From DATBSK01 sp964501785 (GTDB taxonomy: Bacteria; Actinomycetota; Acidimicrobiia; IMCC26256; PALSA-555): a stretch of DNA of 64,000 nucleotides. The stretch is taken from positions 124,001 to 188,000 of the forward strand of contig CAZCUD010000002.1 in the NCBI GenBank assembly GCA_964501785.1, written 5' to 3'. Under the pieces are notes generated by a model, which was not told the DNA's origin, ran no database searches, and saw only the letters and a list, made by a program, of their open reading frames with translations. Below, one piece after another: positions 57,471-64,000 of this stretch. Positions within the stretch are counted from its first letter, which is position 1. Each line of letters begins with the position of its first letter. The position numbers were made by a program, and so were the translations under genes.

Positions 57471-58633
57471 CTCACGCACTCGCCCGGCGAGCCACCGAGG
57501 TTGTGCGTCAGCGCCAGCCTCTTCCCGTCGGCCACCGTCCCGATCTGGCGCTCCCCCGCCTCGCCCCGCAGCTGGAGCCAGCACTCGAAGAGCATTCGCA
57601 GGCCGGACGCGCCGATGGGGTGACCGAACGCCTTGAGCCCTCCGTCGGGGTTGACCGGGAGGGCGCCCTCGCGGTCGTACGTGCCGGCGAGCACCTCCTT
57701 CCAGGCGAACCCTCGCTCCGCGAACCCGAGGTCCTCCATCAAGACCAGCTCGGTCGGCGTGAAGCAGTCGTGCACCTCGGCGAGCGCGAGCTGGGCGCGG
57801 GGGTCGTCGACGCCGGCCTGCTGGTAGGCGTCACGGGCCGCGGCGACGACCTCCGGGAACGACGTGTAGTCGTAGTCGCTGTCGACGACGCCGGTCGCCG
57901 GTCCGGCGACGAACGACAGCCCCTTCACGTACAGCGGCCGGTCGGTGTAGCGGTGCGCGTCCTCGGCGCGGACGACGATCGCGGCAGCCGCGCCGTCGGA
58001 GACACCGGAGCAATCGAAGATCCCGAGGTTGCCCGCCATCAACGGGGAACAGGCGATGGTCTCCTTGGGAACCTCACGGCGGAACTGGGCGCGCGGGTTG
58101 AGCGCGCCGTTCTGATGGTTCTTCCACGCGATCCGGGTGAGCACGTCCTTGAACTCGGTCTCGTCGACGCCGTACTTCTTGCAGTACGCGGGACCGAGGA
58201 GGCTGAAGAGCGCCGGAGCGCTCAGCTCCGCGGTCGTGCCGTCGTCCGGCGGCGACGAGATCACCAGACCCGAGAACCCGCCGTCCTTCAGCTTCTCGAC
58301 CCCGGTGGCCATCGCGACGTCGAACGCGCCCGACGCGACGGCGTAGCACGCGTTGCGGAACGACTCCGAGCCCGTGGCGCACATGTTCTCGACGCGCGTG
58401 ACCGGCTTGTAGTCGATCCGGAGCGGGCGCGACAGGGTGAGGCCGGAGATCCCCGAGCCCATCGTGCCCACCCAGAACGCGTCGACGTCGTCTTTCTGCA
58501 CGCCGGACGACTCCAGCGCCTCGCTGACCGCATCGACGAGCAGGTCGTCGGCACCCCTGTCCCAGTGCTCGCCGAAGGTCGTGCACCCCATGCCGACGAT
58601 CGCGACTCGGTCGCGGATCCCATGACTCGCCAT
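57434..58633 (-). CDS. Thiolase family protein (acetyl-CoA acyltransferase type)
   Basis: A 399-residue thiolase-fold enzyme. C85 lies in RVENMCATGSESF; the HDCF motif lies in LAEVHDCFTPTEL. The GHP motif lies in GGLKAFGHPIGASG, and the C-terminal strand LTHNLGGSPGECVSYVGV carries the last Cys. The start ATG 58633 shares one base with the stop of the upstream HMG-CoA-synthase-like fusion gene (TGATG), so the two proteins are made together. In archaea, thiolase, HMG-CoA synthase and a DUF35 protein form a complex; a comparable assembly is plausible here. Confidence 0.9.
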   Translation of the reverse strand: MASHGIRDRVAIVGMGCTTFGEHWDRGADDLLVDAVSEALESSGVQKDDVDAFWVGTMGSGISGLTLSRPLRIDYKPVTRVENMCATGSESFRNACYAVASGAFDVAMATGVEKLKDGGFSGLVISSPPDDGTTAELSAPALFSLLGPAYCKKYGVDETEFKDVLTRIAWKNHQNGALNPRAQFRREVPKETIACSPLMAGNLGIFDCSGVSDGAAAAIVVRAEDAHRYTDRPLYVKGLSFVAGPATGVVDSDYDYTSFPEVVAAARDAYQQAGVDDPRAQLALAEVHDCFTPTELVLMEDLGFAERGFAWKEVLAGTYDREGALPVNPDGGLKAFGHPIGASGLRMLFECWLQLRGEAGERQIGTVADGKRLALTHNLGGSPGECVSYVGVVGSEPDA

Positions 58634-60060
58634 CAGGCCTCTCCCCGTTCGCCGCGCGGGCGCACGGGGCGCCCCTTCCAGAAGTAGTTGTGCACCGACT
58701 GGGCCGTCGCGATCCGCCGGAACGACATCTCGACCTCGTCTCCGATCGCCACGGCGTCGGGATCGACGTCGGTGAGCTCACAACGGAACCGACCACCGCC
58801 GTCGAAGTCGAGCACCGCCGCGACCAACGGCGGGCTCGGGGTGAACGCCAGGCGGTCGACCGTGAACGTCGCGATGCGGGCCGGCACGTCGGCCATGCGC
58901 ACCTCCCGCATCTGGTCGATCGCGCCGCATCGAGCGCACACGCGCGCCGGTGGGAGATGACGTTCGCCACACGCCTCGCACTCGGACCCCACGAACGCGA
59001 ACTTCCACGGATCGTGGCGGAACGACGGTGGGGCGGCCGGCGCGACCGGATCGGGACGACGCGGGGGCTCACGATCGAGCATCCCCCGCCAGGTGAGGAA
59101 CGTCTCGTAGGCGAGGCCGCGCGGGCTCGACTCGAGCTGGTCGGTGAGCGAGCGAAGGGGCGCGACGCGGCCCACGGCATCGGTGGCCTCGAAGACGACG
59201 GCATCCGCCCCGTCGGCGATCGTGACCAGCGCGATCCGGTCGCCCGGTGCAGCACGCTCGAGCACGTGCGCGAGCAGCAGGCCCGGATGGGCCGTCCCGG
59301 TGTTGCCGATCGCGCCGGCGAGGTCGTCGACGAGCGCGTCCGGACGCACGTCGAGCGAGCGCGCCACCGCCCGCGACGCGCGCGCATGCGTGCCGGTGAC
59401 GATCACGTGCTGGAGCGCATCGGGCGTCGTATCGGTGGCCTTGCAGACCTCGGCGAACGCGGCCTGCGCGGCCGGGACGAGCACGTGCTCGCCGAAGCGC
59501 TCCTCCCACACGTGCGCCACGCGTTCGGTCGGGAGTCGCCACCGGTCGAGCACCTCGAGCGTCGACGACCGCCAGCCCAGCACCCGCGCCTGATCGTCCG
59601 GACCGTCGGGCGCGACGGCGAGGGCGACCGCACCGTCTCCGCCGTCGCGCTCGTCGGATCCACCCGGCAGGCCCGTCCTGACGTCGGCCGACACCACGAG
59701 GGCCGGCTCCGATCCGTCGATCGCGAGGCGCAGCGCCGCCATCCCCGAGCGCACCGCGCCGCCGAGGTCGTAGGCGCCGACGCCCTCGTCGAGTCCGAGT
59801 GCCGCGTGGAGCGCCGCCGCGTTCGTCTTCTCCGCGTACGCGGGCGAGGCCGTGGAGAACAACACCCGACGCGGCGTGAGCGAGGTCGGGAGCTGCGCGA
59901 CGACGTGCCGCGCGGCCTCCACGCCCATCGTGGTGGAGTCCTCGTCGTACGACGCCACGGTGCGGGTGCCCGCACCTCCGGGGGTCCCGAGCGCCGCGCC
60001 GATCGCGCTCCGCTCGAGACGACCGGCGGGGAGGTACGTGCCGACGGCGACGATCCCCAT
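58633..60060 (-). CDS. HMG-CoA synthase-like protein fused to a zinc-ribbon/OB (DUF35) domain
   Basis: A 475-residue protein. Residues 1-320 follow the thiolase-superfamily fold of HMG-CoA synthase: MGIVAVGTYLPAGRL, ASYDEDSTTMGVEAA (the EDS/TM strand) and VLFSTASPAYAEKTNAAALH. At the position of the nucleophilic Cys (DLEFAC-KAG in archaeal enzymes) this protein reads DLGGA-V103-RSG, so the catalytic Cys appears to be Val. The C-terminal part from about residue 355 is a DUF35 domain with a four-Cys ribbon (CEACGERHLPPARVCARCG). I chose ATG 60060. The substrate cannot be predicted; it may be a structural partner of the downstream thiolase. Confidence 0.88.
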   Translation of the reverse strand: MGIVAVGTYLPAGRLERSAIGAALGTPGGAGTRTVASYDEDSTTMGVEAARHVVAQLPTSLTPRRVLFSTASPAYAEKTNAAALHAALGLDEGVGAYDLGGAVRSGMAALRLAIDGSEPALVVSADVRTGLPGGSDERDGGDGAVALAVAPDGPDDQARVLGWRSSTLEVLDRWRLPTERVAHVWEERFGEHVLVPAAQAAFAEVCKATDTTPDALQHVIVTGTHARASRAVARSLDVRPDALVDDLAGAIGNTGTAHPGLLLAHVLERAAPGDRIALVTIADGADAVVFEATDAVGRVAPLRSLTDQLESSPRGLAYETFLTWRGMLDREPPRRPDPVAPAAPPSFRHDPWKFAFVGSECEACGERHLPPARVCARCGAIDQMREVRMADVPARIATFTVDRLAFTPSPPLVAAVLDFDGGGRFRCELTDVDPDAVAIGDEVEMSFRRIATAQSVHNYFWKGRPVRPRGERGEA

Positions 60061-60112
60061 CTGCGGCTCCTCGTCGGTGGGGGGGCACGTTCCGGGGCGT
60101 GCCCTGCCCGAA

Positions 60113-60132
60113 AAGTAAACTGTCATTCACTT
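60113..60132. promoter_or_regulatory. Candidate TetR operator between divergent genes
   Basis: AAGTAAA (60113-60119) and TTCACTT (60126-60132) form an inverted repeat with one mismatch and a 6-nt spacer, in an AT-rich patch that stands out from the surrounding DNA. It lies between the leftward HMG-CoA-synthase-like gene and the rightward TetR gene, where an operator would control both. Confidence 0.55.
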
Positions 60133-60211
60133 CTGTCGCCACCCGGCCACGAACCGCTCCTCCGGCCGGGCGTCCGACGCCGACGACGCCTCGAGGAAGG
60201 ATCGACCAAGG

Positions 60212-60826
60212 GTGCCCACCGAGACCCGGCGGCCGACGCCGTCCCCCCGCAAGCGCTCGAGTCGGCGCGCAGCCATGCTCGACGCCGCCGCGAAGCTGTT
60301 CTCCGCGCGGGGCTACGTCGATACCGGCATCGATGACATCGGCGAAGCCGTCGGCGTCACCGGGCCCGCGGTCTACCGCCACTTCGCGAGCAAGGAGGCG
60401 CTGCTCGTCGCGCTGCTCGAGCGGGCGATCGAGCACTCCGAGGCCATCGTCCCTCGCGTGCGCGCCGAGGCGACGTCGCCCGACGACGCCCTCGCGCGGC
60501 TCGTCGAGTACACGGTCGCCGAGTGCATCGCGGATCGCGAGCTGACCGCGATCTACTGGCAGGAGTCACGCAACCTCCCCGCCGCGCCGCGCCGTCGCTT
60601 CGAGCGGGCGCAGCGGCAGATGATCGACGACTACGCCGAGATCCTGCGCGGGGTGCGACCAGAGCTCTCACCCAGCGCGGCCCGCATGGCCGTCTACGCC
60701 GCGAGCGCGCTCACCCGGTCCGTCGCGAACCGAGAGAGCAGCCTTCCCGAGGCCGAGCTCCACCGGTTGCTCGAGAGCATGGCGTATGCGTCGCTGCTGG
60801 GCGCGTCGACCACCTCCGATCCGTAG
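60212..60826 (+). CDS. TetR-family transcriptional regulator
   Basis: A 204-residue regulator; GTG 60212 has GAAGGA upstream. The N-terminal helix-turn-helix is clear: RRAAMLDAAAKLFSARGYVDTGIDDIGEAVGVTGPAVYRHFASKEALL. The helical C-terminal domain has RQMIDDYAEILRGVRP and AVYAASALTRSVANRESS, resembling the fatty-acid and steroid-responsive regulators of Actinobacteria. It diverges from the thiolase/HMG-synthase genes and precedes acyl-CoA genes, so acyl-CoA sensing is plausible. The candidate operator lies 80 nt upstream. Confidence 0.92.
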   Translation: MPTETRRPTPSPRKRSSRRAAMLDAAAKLFSARGYVDTGIDDIGEAVGVTGPAVYRHFASKEALLVALLERAIEHSEAIVPRVRAEATSPDDALARLVEYTVAECIADRELTAIYWQESRNLPAAPRRRFERAQRQMIDDYAEILRGVRPELSPSAARMAVYAASALTRSVANRESSLPEAELHRLLESMAYASLLGASTTSDP

Positions 60827-60831
60827 CGCGC

Positions 60832-61665
60832 TCAGGCCAGGTCGGGAGGGAGGGGCGTGTGCTTCTCGTCGGTCCAGGCGGGGGCGCGCTTCTCGAGCCT
60901 GGCCATCGGGCCTTCGGTCGCGTCGGGCCGCGAACCGAGCCACCAGATCAGCTTGGTCTCCCGCGTCATCGCCGCAGGCCGAGCGTCGGCGTCGGCGAAC
61001 TCGTGCACGAGGCGCTTGGTGACCGCGACCGCGAGCGGTGCCGTGTTGTCGGCGATGTCGTGCGCGAGCTCCTGGGTGGCAGCGAGCACCTCTCCGGCCG
61101 GCACCGACCGTGCGCACAGGCCGATCGACGCGGCTTCCGCTCCGGTGAACGGACGGCCCGACAGCAGAAGCTCCATCGCACGCGGCAGGCCGATGATCCG
61201 GGGAACGAGCCAGGTCGAGTTCGCGTCGGGCGCGACCCCGAGGCGCGTGAACATGAACTGGAGCCGCGCGTCGTCGGCGACGAAGCAGCAGTCGAAGAGC
61301 AGCGGCAAGGTCAGACCGGCGCCCACGGCGGCGCCGTTGATCGCGCCGAGCACCGGCGTCGCGAGCTCCCAGAATGCGACCGACTGCCAGACGGTGTCGG
61401 AGGTGACGCCCAGCGCCTGATCGTGCTCGGCCTGGAAGTCGGCGCCGAACCCGCCCTCGACGAGGTCGATCCCGGCGCAGAAGGCCTTGCCGGCGCCGGT
61501 GACGACGATGGCGCGCACCGCCTCGTCGTCGTCCAGCGCCCAGATCGCCTCGTGGAGCTCCTGCTGCATCCGCAGGGTGATCGCGTTCCGCTGGTCGGGT
61601 CGGTTCAGCGTGACCGTCGCGACCCCGGCATCGAGGTCGACGAGGATCGTCTCGTAGCTCGGCAT
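60832..61665 (-). CDS. Enoyl-CoA hydratase/isomerase family protein
   Basis: A 277-residue crotonase-fold enzyme. The oxyanion-hole residues are in AFCAGIDLVEGGF and INGAAVGAGLTLPLLFD. The LGVAPDANSTWLVPRIIG segment aligns with the active-site helix, with Asp at the position of one catalytic Glu. RAMELLLSGRPFTGAEAASIGL and the C-terminal helix (TREKLIWWLGSRPDATEG) are family features. It should hydrate enoyl-CoA or isomerise double bonds. The start ATG 61665 has GGGGGAGA upstream. It lies downstream of the acyl-CoA ligase in one operon. Confidence 0.9.
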   Translation of the reverse strand: MPSYETILVDLDAGVATVTLNRPDQRNAITLRMQQELHEAIWALDDDEAVRAIVVTGAGKAFCAGIDLVEGGFGADFQAEHDQALGVTSDTVWQSVAFWELATPVLGAINGAAVGAGLTLPLLFDCCFVADDARLQFMFTRLGVAPDANSTWLVPRIIGLPRAMELLLSGRPFTGAEAASIGLCARSVPAGEVLAATQELAHDIADNTAPLAVAVTKRLVHEFADADARPAAMTRETKLIWWLGSRPDATEGPMARLEKRAPAWTDEKHTPLPPDLA

Positions 61666-61696
61666 CGTGGTGTCTCCCCCGGCCGCCGTCGACCCG

Positions 61697-63289
61697 TCAA
61701 TCGACCCGGATGCCGGCGGCTTCGCGATCCCAGGTGCTCTCGTTGAGCGCGCGCTCGCGCAGCTTCACCTTCTGCGTGCGCATCGTCGCTTCGGTCTTCG
61801 GGAGCTCGGCGACGAATTCGACGTAGCGCGGCACCATGAACTTCGGCATGCGCGGCACGAGGAACTCGATGAGCTCCGCGTGGGTCGTCGACGCGCCGTC
61901 GCGCAGGACCACGCACACCTTGACCTCGTCTTCTTGGTACTCGGACGGCACCGCGACCGCAGCGGACTCGACGACATCGGGGTGCTGCGACACGAGCGCC
62001 TCGACCTCGAACGAGGAGATGTTCTCCCCGCGCCGGCGGATGGCGTCCTTGATCCGGTCGACGAAGTAGTAGTTGCCGTCCTCGTCGTAGCGGAACCCGT
62101 CACCGGTGTGGAACCACCCGTTGCGCCATGCCGCTGCGGTCGCCTCGGGCATGCCGTGGTAGCCGCAGTTGACGACCCACGGCTCGTCGGTCCGCACGAC
62201 CAGCTCGCCGACCTGGCCCGGACCGAGCGGCTGGTCGTGCTCGTCGACGATGCGCGCCTCGTACCCCGCCCAGCCGCGCTGGAGCTTGCCGCAGCTCGTG
62301 CTGTTGGCCAGCTCGAACCCGTCGGACGCGAACGGCGCGCCGATCTCGGTCATGCCGTACCCGGTGCCGACCTCCACGCCGAAGCGGCGCTTGAACTCGT
62401 CGACCTGGGGGACGAGCGGGCCCATCATCACGTGGCGCAGCGGCGAGTCGGCGTCGTCGGGCTGCTCGGGCTGCATGAGCAGGAACGGCGCCATCGGACC
62501 GACGAGGCCTGCGCCGGTGATCCCGAAGCGACGCACGTCGTCCCAGAAGTGCTGGATCGAGAACTGCTCGCGCACGACCATCCGGGCCTCGAACACCGAG
62601 GCCTGGTACAGCATCGCCTTCCCCGAGACGTGGAACGCGGGGTACATCGCGTAGAAGCCCTCGCCCGGGCGCACGAAGTCGGGCGGTGCGGTGTTGACGA
62701 ACGACCACAACGTGCCCCACGGCATGAGCACGCCCTTCGACGGACCCGTCGTGCCCGAGGTGTAGATGATGGCGGCGACGTCCCAGTAGTCGGGGCCCAC
62801 GAGGTCGTCGGCGACGACCGCCTCGGCGAACAGCTCCTCACCGGTGACGACGCGGCCCGGGAGCCCGGTGGGCGCCTCGTCGGCATCGGGGACGACGACG
62901 GTGTCGACGTGCGCAAGGTCGCCGGCGACCTCGACGAGCTGCGGGACGAAGCGCTCGCTGATCACGATCGCGTTCGCGGTCGAGTTGTCGACCAGGTACC
63001 GCAGCATCTGACCCCGGTACATGTTGTTCGCGGGCACCTCGGTCGCACCGAGCCACGTGAGGCCGAGCCACGCGTGGAACGCCTCGAACGAGTTGGGGAG
63101 CATCGTCACGACGTGGTCGCCGGGCGCGATGCCGACGCGACGCAGCGCGTCGGCCCAGCGGAGGTTGGTCTCGTGAAGCCCGCGGCGCGTGACCGCGCGC
63201 CCGTCGACGTCTTGCATCGCGATCGCGTCGGGCGCCTCGGCAGCGAGGCGCGCCAGGAGGTGTGGCAGGACGCACTCACGATCCAGCAT
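61697..63289 (-). CDS. ATP-dependent acyl-CoA ligase (AMP-binding family)
   Basis: A 530-residue ANL-superfamily enzyme that activates carboxylic acids with ATP and CoA. The P-loop-like AMP motif is IIYTSGTTGPSKGVLMPWG near residue 178. GTGYGMTEIGAPF (A5), GELVVRTDEP (A7), and NISSFEVEALVSQHPDVVESA (A8 hinge) follow. The C-terminal PKTEATMRTQKVKLRE contains the usual last Lys. The start ATG 63289 is set by a TAACAT box 6 nt upstream with no ribosome site. The substrate is unknown; the gene is upstream of the hydratase, 31 nt apart. Confidence 0.93.
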   Translation of the reverse strand: MLDRECVLPHLLARLAAEAPDAIAMQDVDGRAVTRRGLHETNLRWADALRRVGIAPGDHVVTMLPNSFEAFHAWLGLTWLGATEVPANNMYRGQMLRYLVDNSTANAIVISERFVPQLVEVAGDLAHVDTVVVPDADEAPTGLPGRVVTGEELFAEAVVADDLVGPDYWDVAAIIYTSGTTGPSKGVLMPWGTLWSFVNTAPPDFVRPGEGFYAMYPAFHVSGKAMLYQASVFEARMVVREQFSIQHFWDDVRRFGITGAGLVGPMAPFLLMQPEQPDDADSPLRHVMMGPLVPQVDEFKRRFGVEVGTGYGMTEIGAPFASDGFELANSTSCGKLQRGWAGYEARIVDEHDQPLGPGQVGELVVRTDEPWVVNCGYHGMPEATAAAWRNGWFHTGDGFRYDEDGNYYFVDRIKDAIRRRGENISSFEVEALVSQHPDVVESAAVAVPSEYQEDEVKVCVVLRDGASTTHAELIEFLVPRMPKFMVPRYVEFVAELPKTEATMRTQKVKLRERALNESTWDREAAGIRVD

Positions 63290-63295
63290 GCCGGG

Positions 63296-63301
63296 ATGTT
63301 A
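63296..63301 (-). promoter_or_regulatory. Leaderless -10 box for the acyl-CoA ligase
   Basis: Read on the minus strand: TAACAT, a 6-nt spacer, then ATG 63289. Confidence 0.6.
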
Positions 63302-63332
63302 GCGACCGTTCACACCCGGCGGCACGGGCCGG

Positions 63333-63338
63333 TACCGT
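63333..63338 (+). promoter_or_regulatory. Leaderless -10 box for the TIGR03084-type gene
   Basis: TACCGT, a 6-nt spacer, then GTG 63345. The two divergent leaderless promoters here lie only 31 nt apart. Confidence 0.6.
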
Positions 63339-63344
63339 CGGGCC

Positions 63345-64000
63345 GTGACCACGGACCCCTTCGCCGGGCTCCTCGCCGACCTCGAGGCGGAGGAGCTGGC
63401 GCTCGACCGCGTCGTCGCCGACCTCGACGACACGCGGTGGCGCGTGAGCACGCCGGCGTCGGGATGGGACGTGCGCGACACCGTCGCCCACCTGGGCGCG
63501 TCGGAGGAGCTCGCGACGATCGCGCTGACCGACGAGGAGGGGTTCGGATCCCGACTCTCCGCGCTGGTCGCCGACCTCGGAGCCGCGGAGGCCGAGCTCA
63601 CCGAGCGCGGACGGTCGATGCCCGGGCCTGCCGTCCTCGACTGGTGGCGCGACGCACGCGCCGGGACGCTCGACGCGCTGCGCGCACGCGTCGCGACCCA
63701 GCGCGTCCCCTGGATCACCGGGAAGATGTCGGCGATGTCGTTCGCGACGGCTCGACTGATGGAGACCTGGGCCCACGGCGAGGACGTCCGTGACGCGCTC
63801 CACGTCCCCACGGAGGCCACCGCCCGGTTGCGCCACGTCGCCGAGCTGGGCGTGCGGACTCGCCCGTTCGCGTACGCCGTGCGCGGGCTCGCCGCGCCCG
63901 ACGCTGCGGTGCGAGTCGAGCTCACCGCGCCCGACGGCTCTACGTGGGCCTGGGGCGACCCCGACGCCGACGCCGTGGTCCGAGGCCCGGCGCTCGACTT
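63345..64000 (+). CDS. TIGR03084-type / maleylpyruvate isomerase-like protein (3' partial)
   Basis: The frame from GTG 63345 is open to the window edge (218 codons), so the protein is truncated at its C-terminus. It starts DPFAGLLADLEAEELALDRVVADLDDTRW, then GWDVRDTVAHLGASEELATIALTDE, the DinB/mycothiol-dependent maleylpyruvate isomerase fold. ITGKMSAMSFATARLMETWAHGEDVRDAL matches the TIGR03084 subfamily. The His of VAHL and HGED are the usual metal ligands. The activity is unknown; related proteins use mycothiol or bind small ligands. It diverges from the acyl-CoA ligase. Confidence 0.85.
   Translation, partial: MTTDPFAGLLADLEAEELALDRVVADLDDTRWRVSTPASGWDVRDTVAHLGASEELATIALTDEEGFGSRLSALVADLGAAEAELTERGRSMPGPAVLDWWRDARAGTLDALRARVATQRVPWITGKMSAMSFATARLMETWAHGEDVRDALHVPTEATARLRHVAELGVRTRPFAYAVRGLAAPDAAVRVELTAPDGSTWAWGDPDADAVVRGPALD

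Noticed and set aside
60099..60120. GTTT/GGGC pair on the minus strand as a stress promoter
   Set aside because: The spacer is only 12 nt and the -10 does not match; the AT-rich repeat explains the sequence better.
1..64000. CRISPR arrays, rRNA genes or insertion sequences
   Set aside because: No regularly spaced direct repeats, rRNA sequence, transposase or terminal inverted repeats were found.

Overview
The window comes from a high-GC Actinomycetota chromosome. Coding third positions are almost all G or C, GTG starts are frequent, and most neighbouring genes overlap by 1-4 nt. The family content (LtrA-like membrane protein, DUF427, DUF2277, homodimeric pyruvate dehydrogenase E1, MtrAB-like two-component pair, many acyl-CoA genes) would fit a deep-branching lineage such as Acidimicrobiia, but that placement is an inference and was not tested.

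Region 1, positions 1 to about 24 kb, is the structural and lysis half of a tailed (siphovirus-like) prophage that runs off the left edge. In order it holds: large terminase (5' end missing), portal, a small unknown, a fused prohead protease/scaffold/major capsid gene with a strong internal start, a decoration-like protein, a glycosyltransferase-like gene with no normal start codon, head-tail joining proteins, tail tube, tail assembly, a short tape measure, six tail-tip or fibre genes, a lysis module (small membrane protein, endolysin, two membrane/coiled-coil proteins) and a strong bidirectional terminator. Beyond the terminator, on the minus strand, lie a DUF2510 membrane protein, a tyrosine integrase and two small ORFs, one a predicted lipoprotein. 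A hairpin repeat (GATGCC, 3-nt loop, GGCATC) recurs six times in this region, mostly just upstream of late genes; I did not see it in the flanking chromosome.

Region 2, about 24-29 kb, is host DNA: a flavin reductase-like gene and DUF2277 diverge from a DUF427 gene and an unknown histidine-rich gene; then come small membrane proteins and LtrA. Region 3, about 28.6-36.6 kb, is a long minus-strand series with thiolase, zinc-ribbon/OB partner, fatty-acid desaturase, cyclopropane-synthase-like methyltransferase, thioesterase, DUF2252, SnoaL-like protein and another methyltransferase. It looks like acyl-lipid metabolism plus accessory genes. Region 4, 36.6-41.7 kb, holds an MtrA/MtrB-like two-component system with a GerMN lipoprotein, two tiny STAS-like proteins, a DksA/TraR zinc finger, a SRPBCC protein and a repeat-bearing secreted protein. 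Region 5, 41.7-50 kb, holds a RibD-like reductase, hemerythrin, flavodoxin-like protein, beta-lactamase-fold esterase, SnoaL protein, tRNA-Val(CAC), a TetR regulator with methyltransferase and hydrolase, and a secreted beta-propeller-like protein. Region 6, 50-64 kb, holds aceE, a thioesterase, an acyltransferase/SGNH protein, an MFS transporter, a thiolase with an HMG-CoA-synthase-like/DUF35 fusion, a TetR regulator, an enoyl-CoA hydratase, an acyl-CoA ligase and a partial TIGR03084-type gene.

Two regulatory themes recur. At least eight host genes have a TANNNT -10 box ending 6-7 nt before the start codon and no usable Shine-Dalgarno, which predicts leaderless mRNAs. Four others (GPGG membrane protein, DUF6766, hemerythrin, flavodoxin-like) have a GTTT-N15/16-GGG(C/T)A promoter of the SigB/SigF stress type. 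No stretch longer than about 300 bases lacks a gene; the longest gaps are 45027-45254 and 42471-42673.
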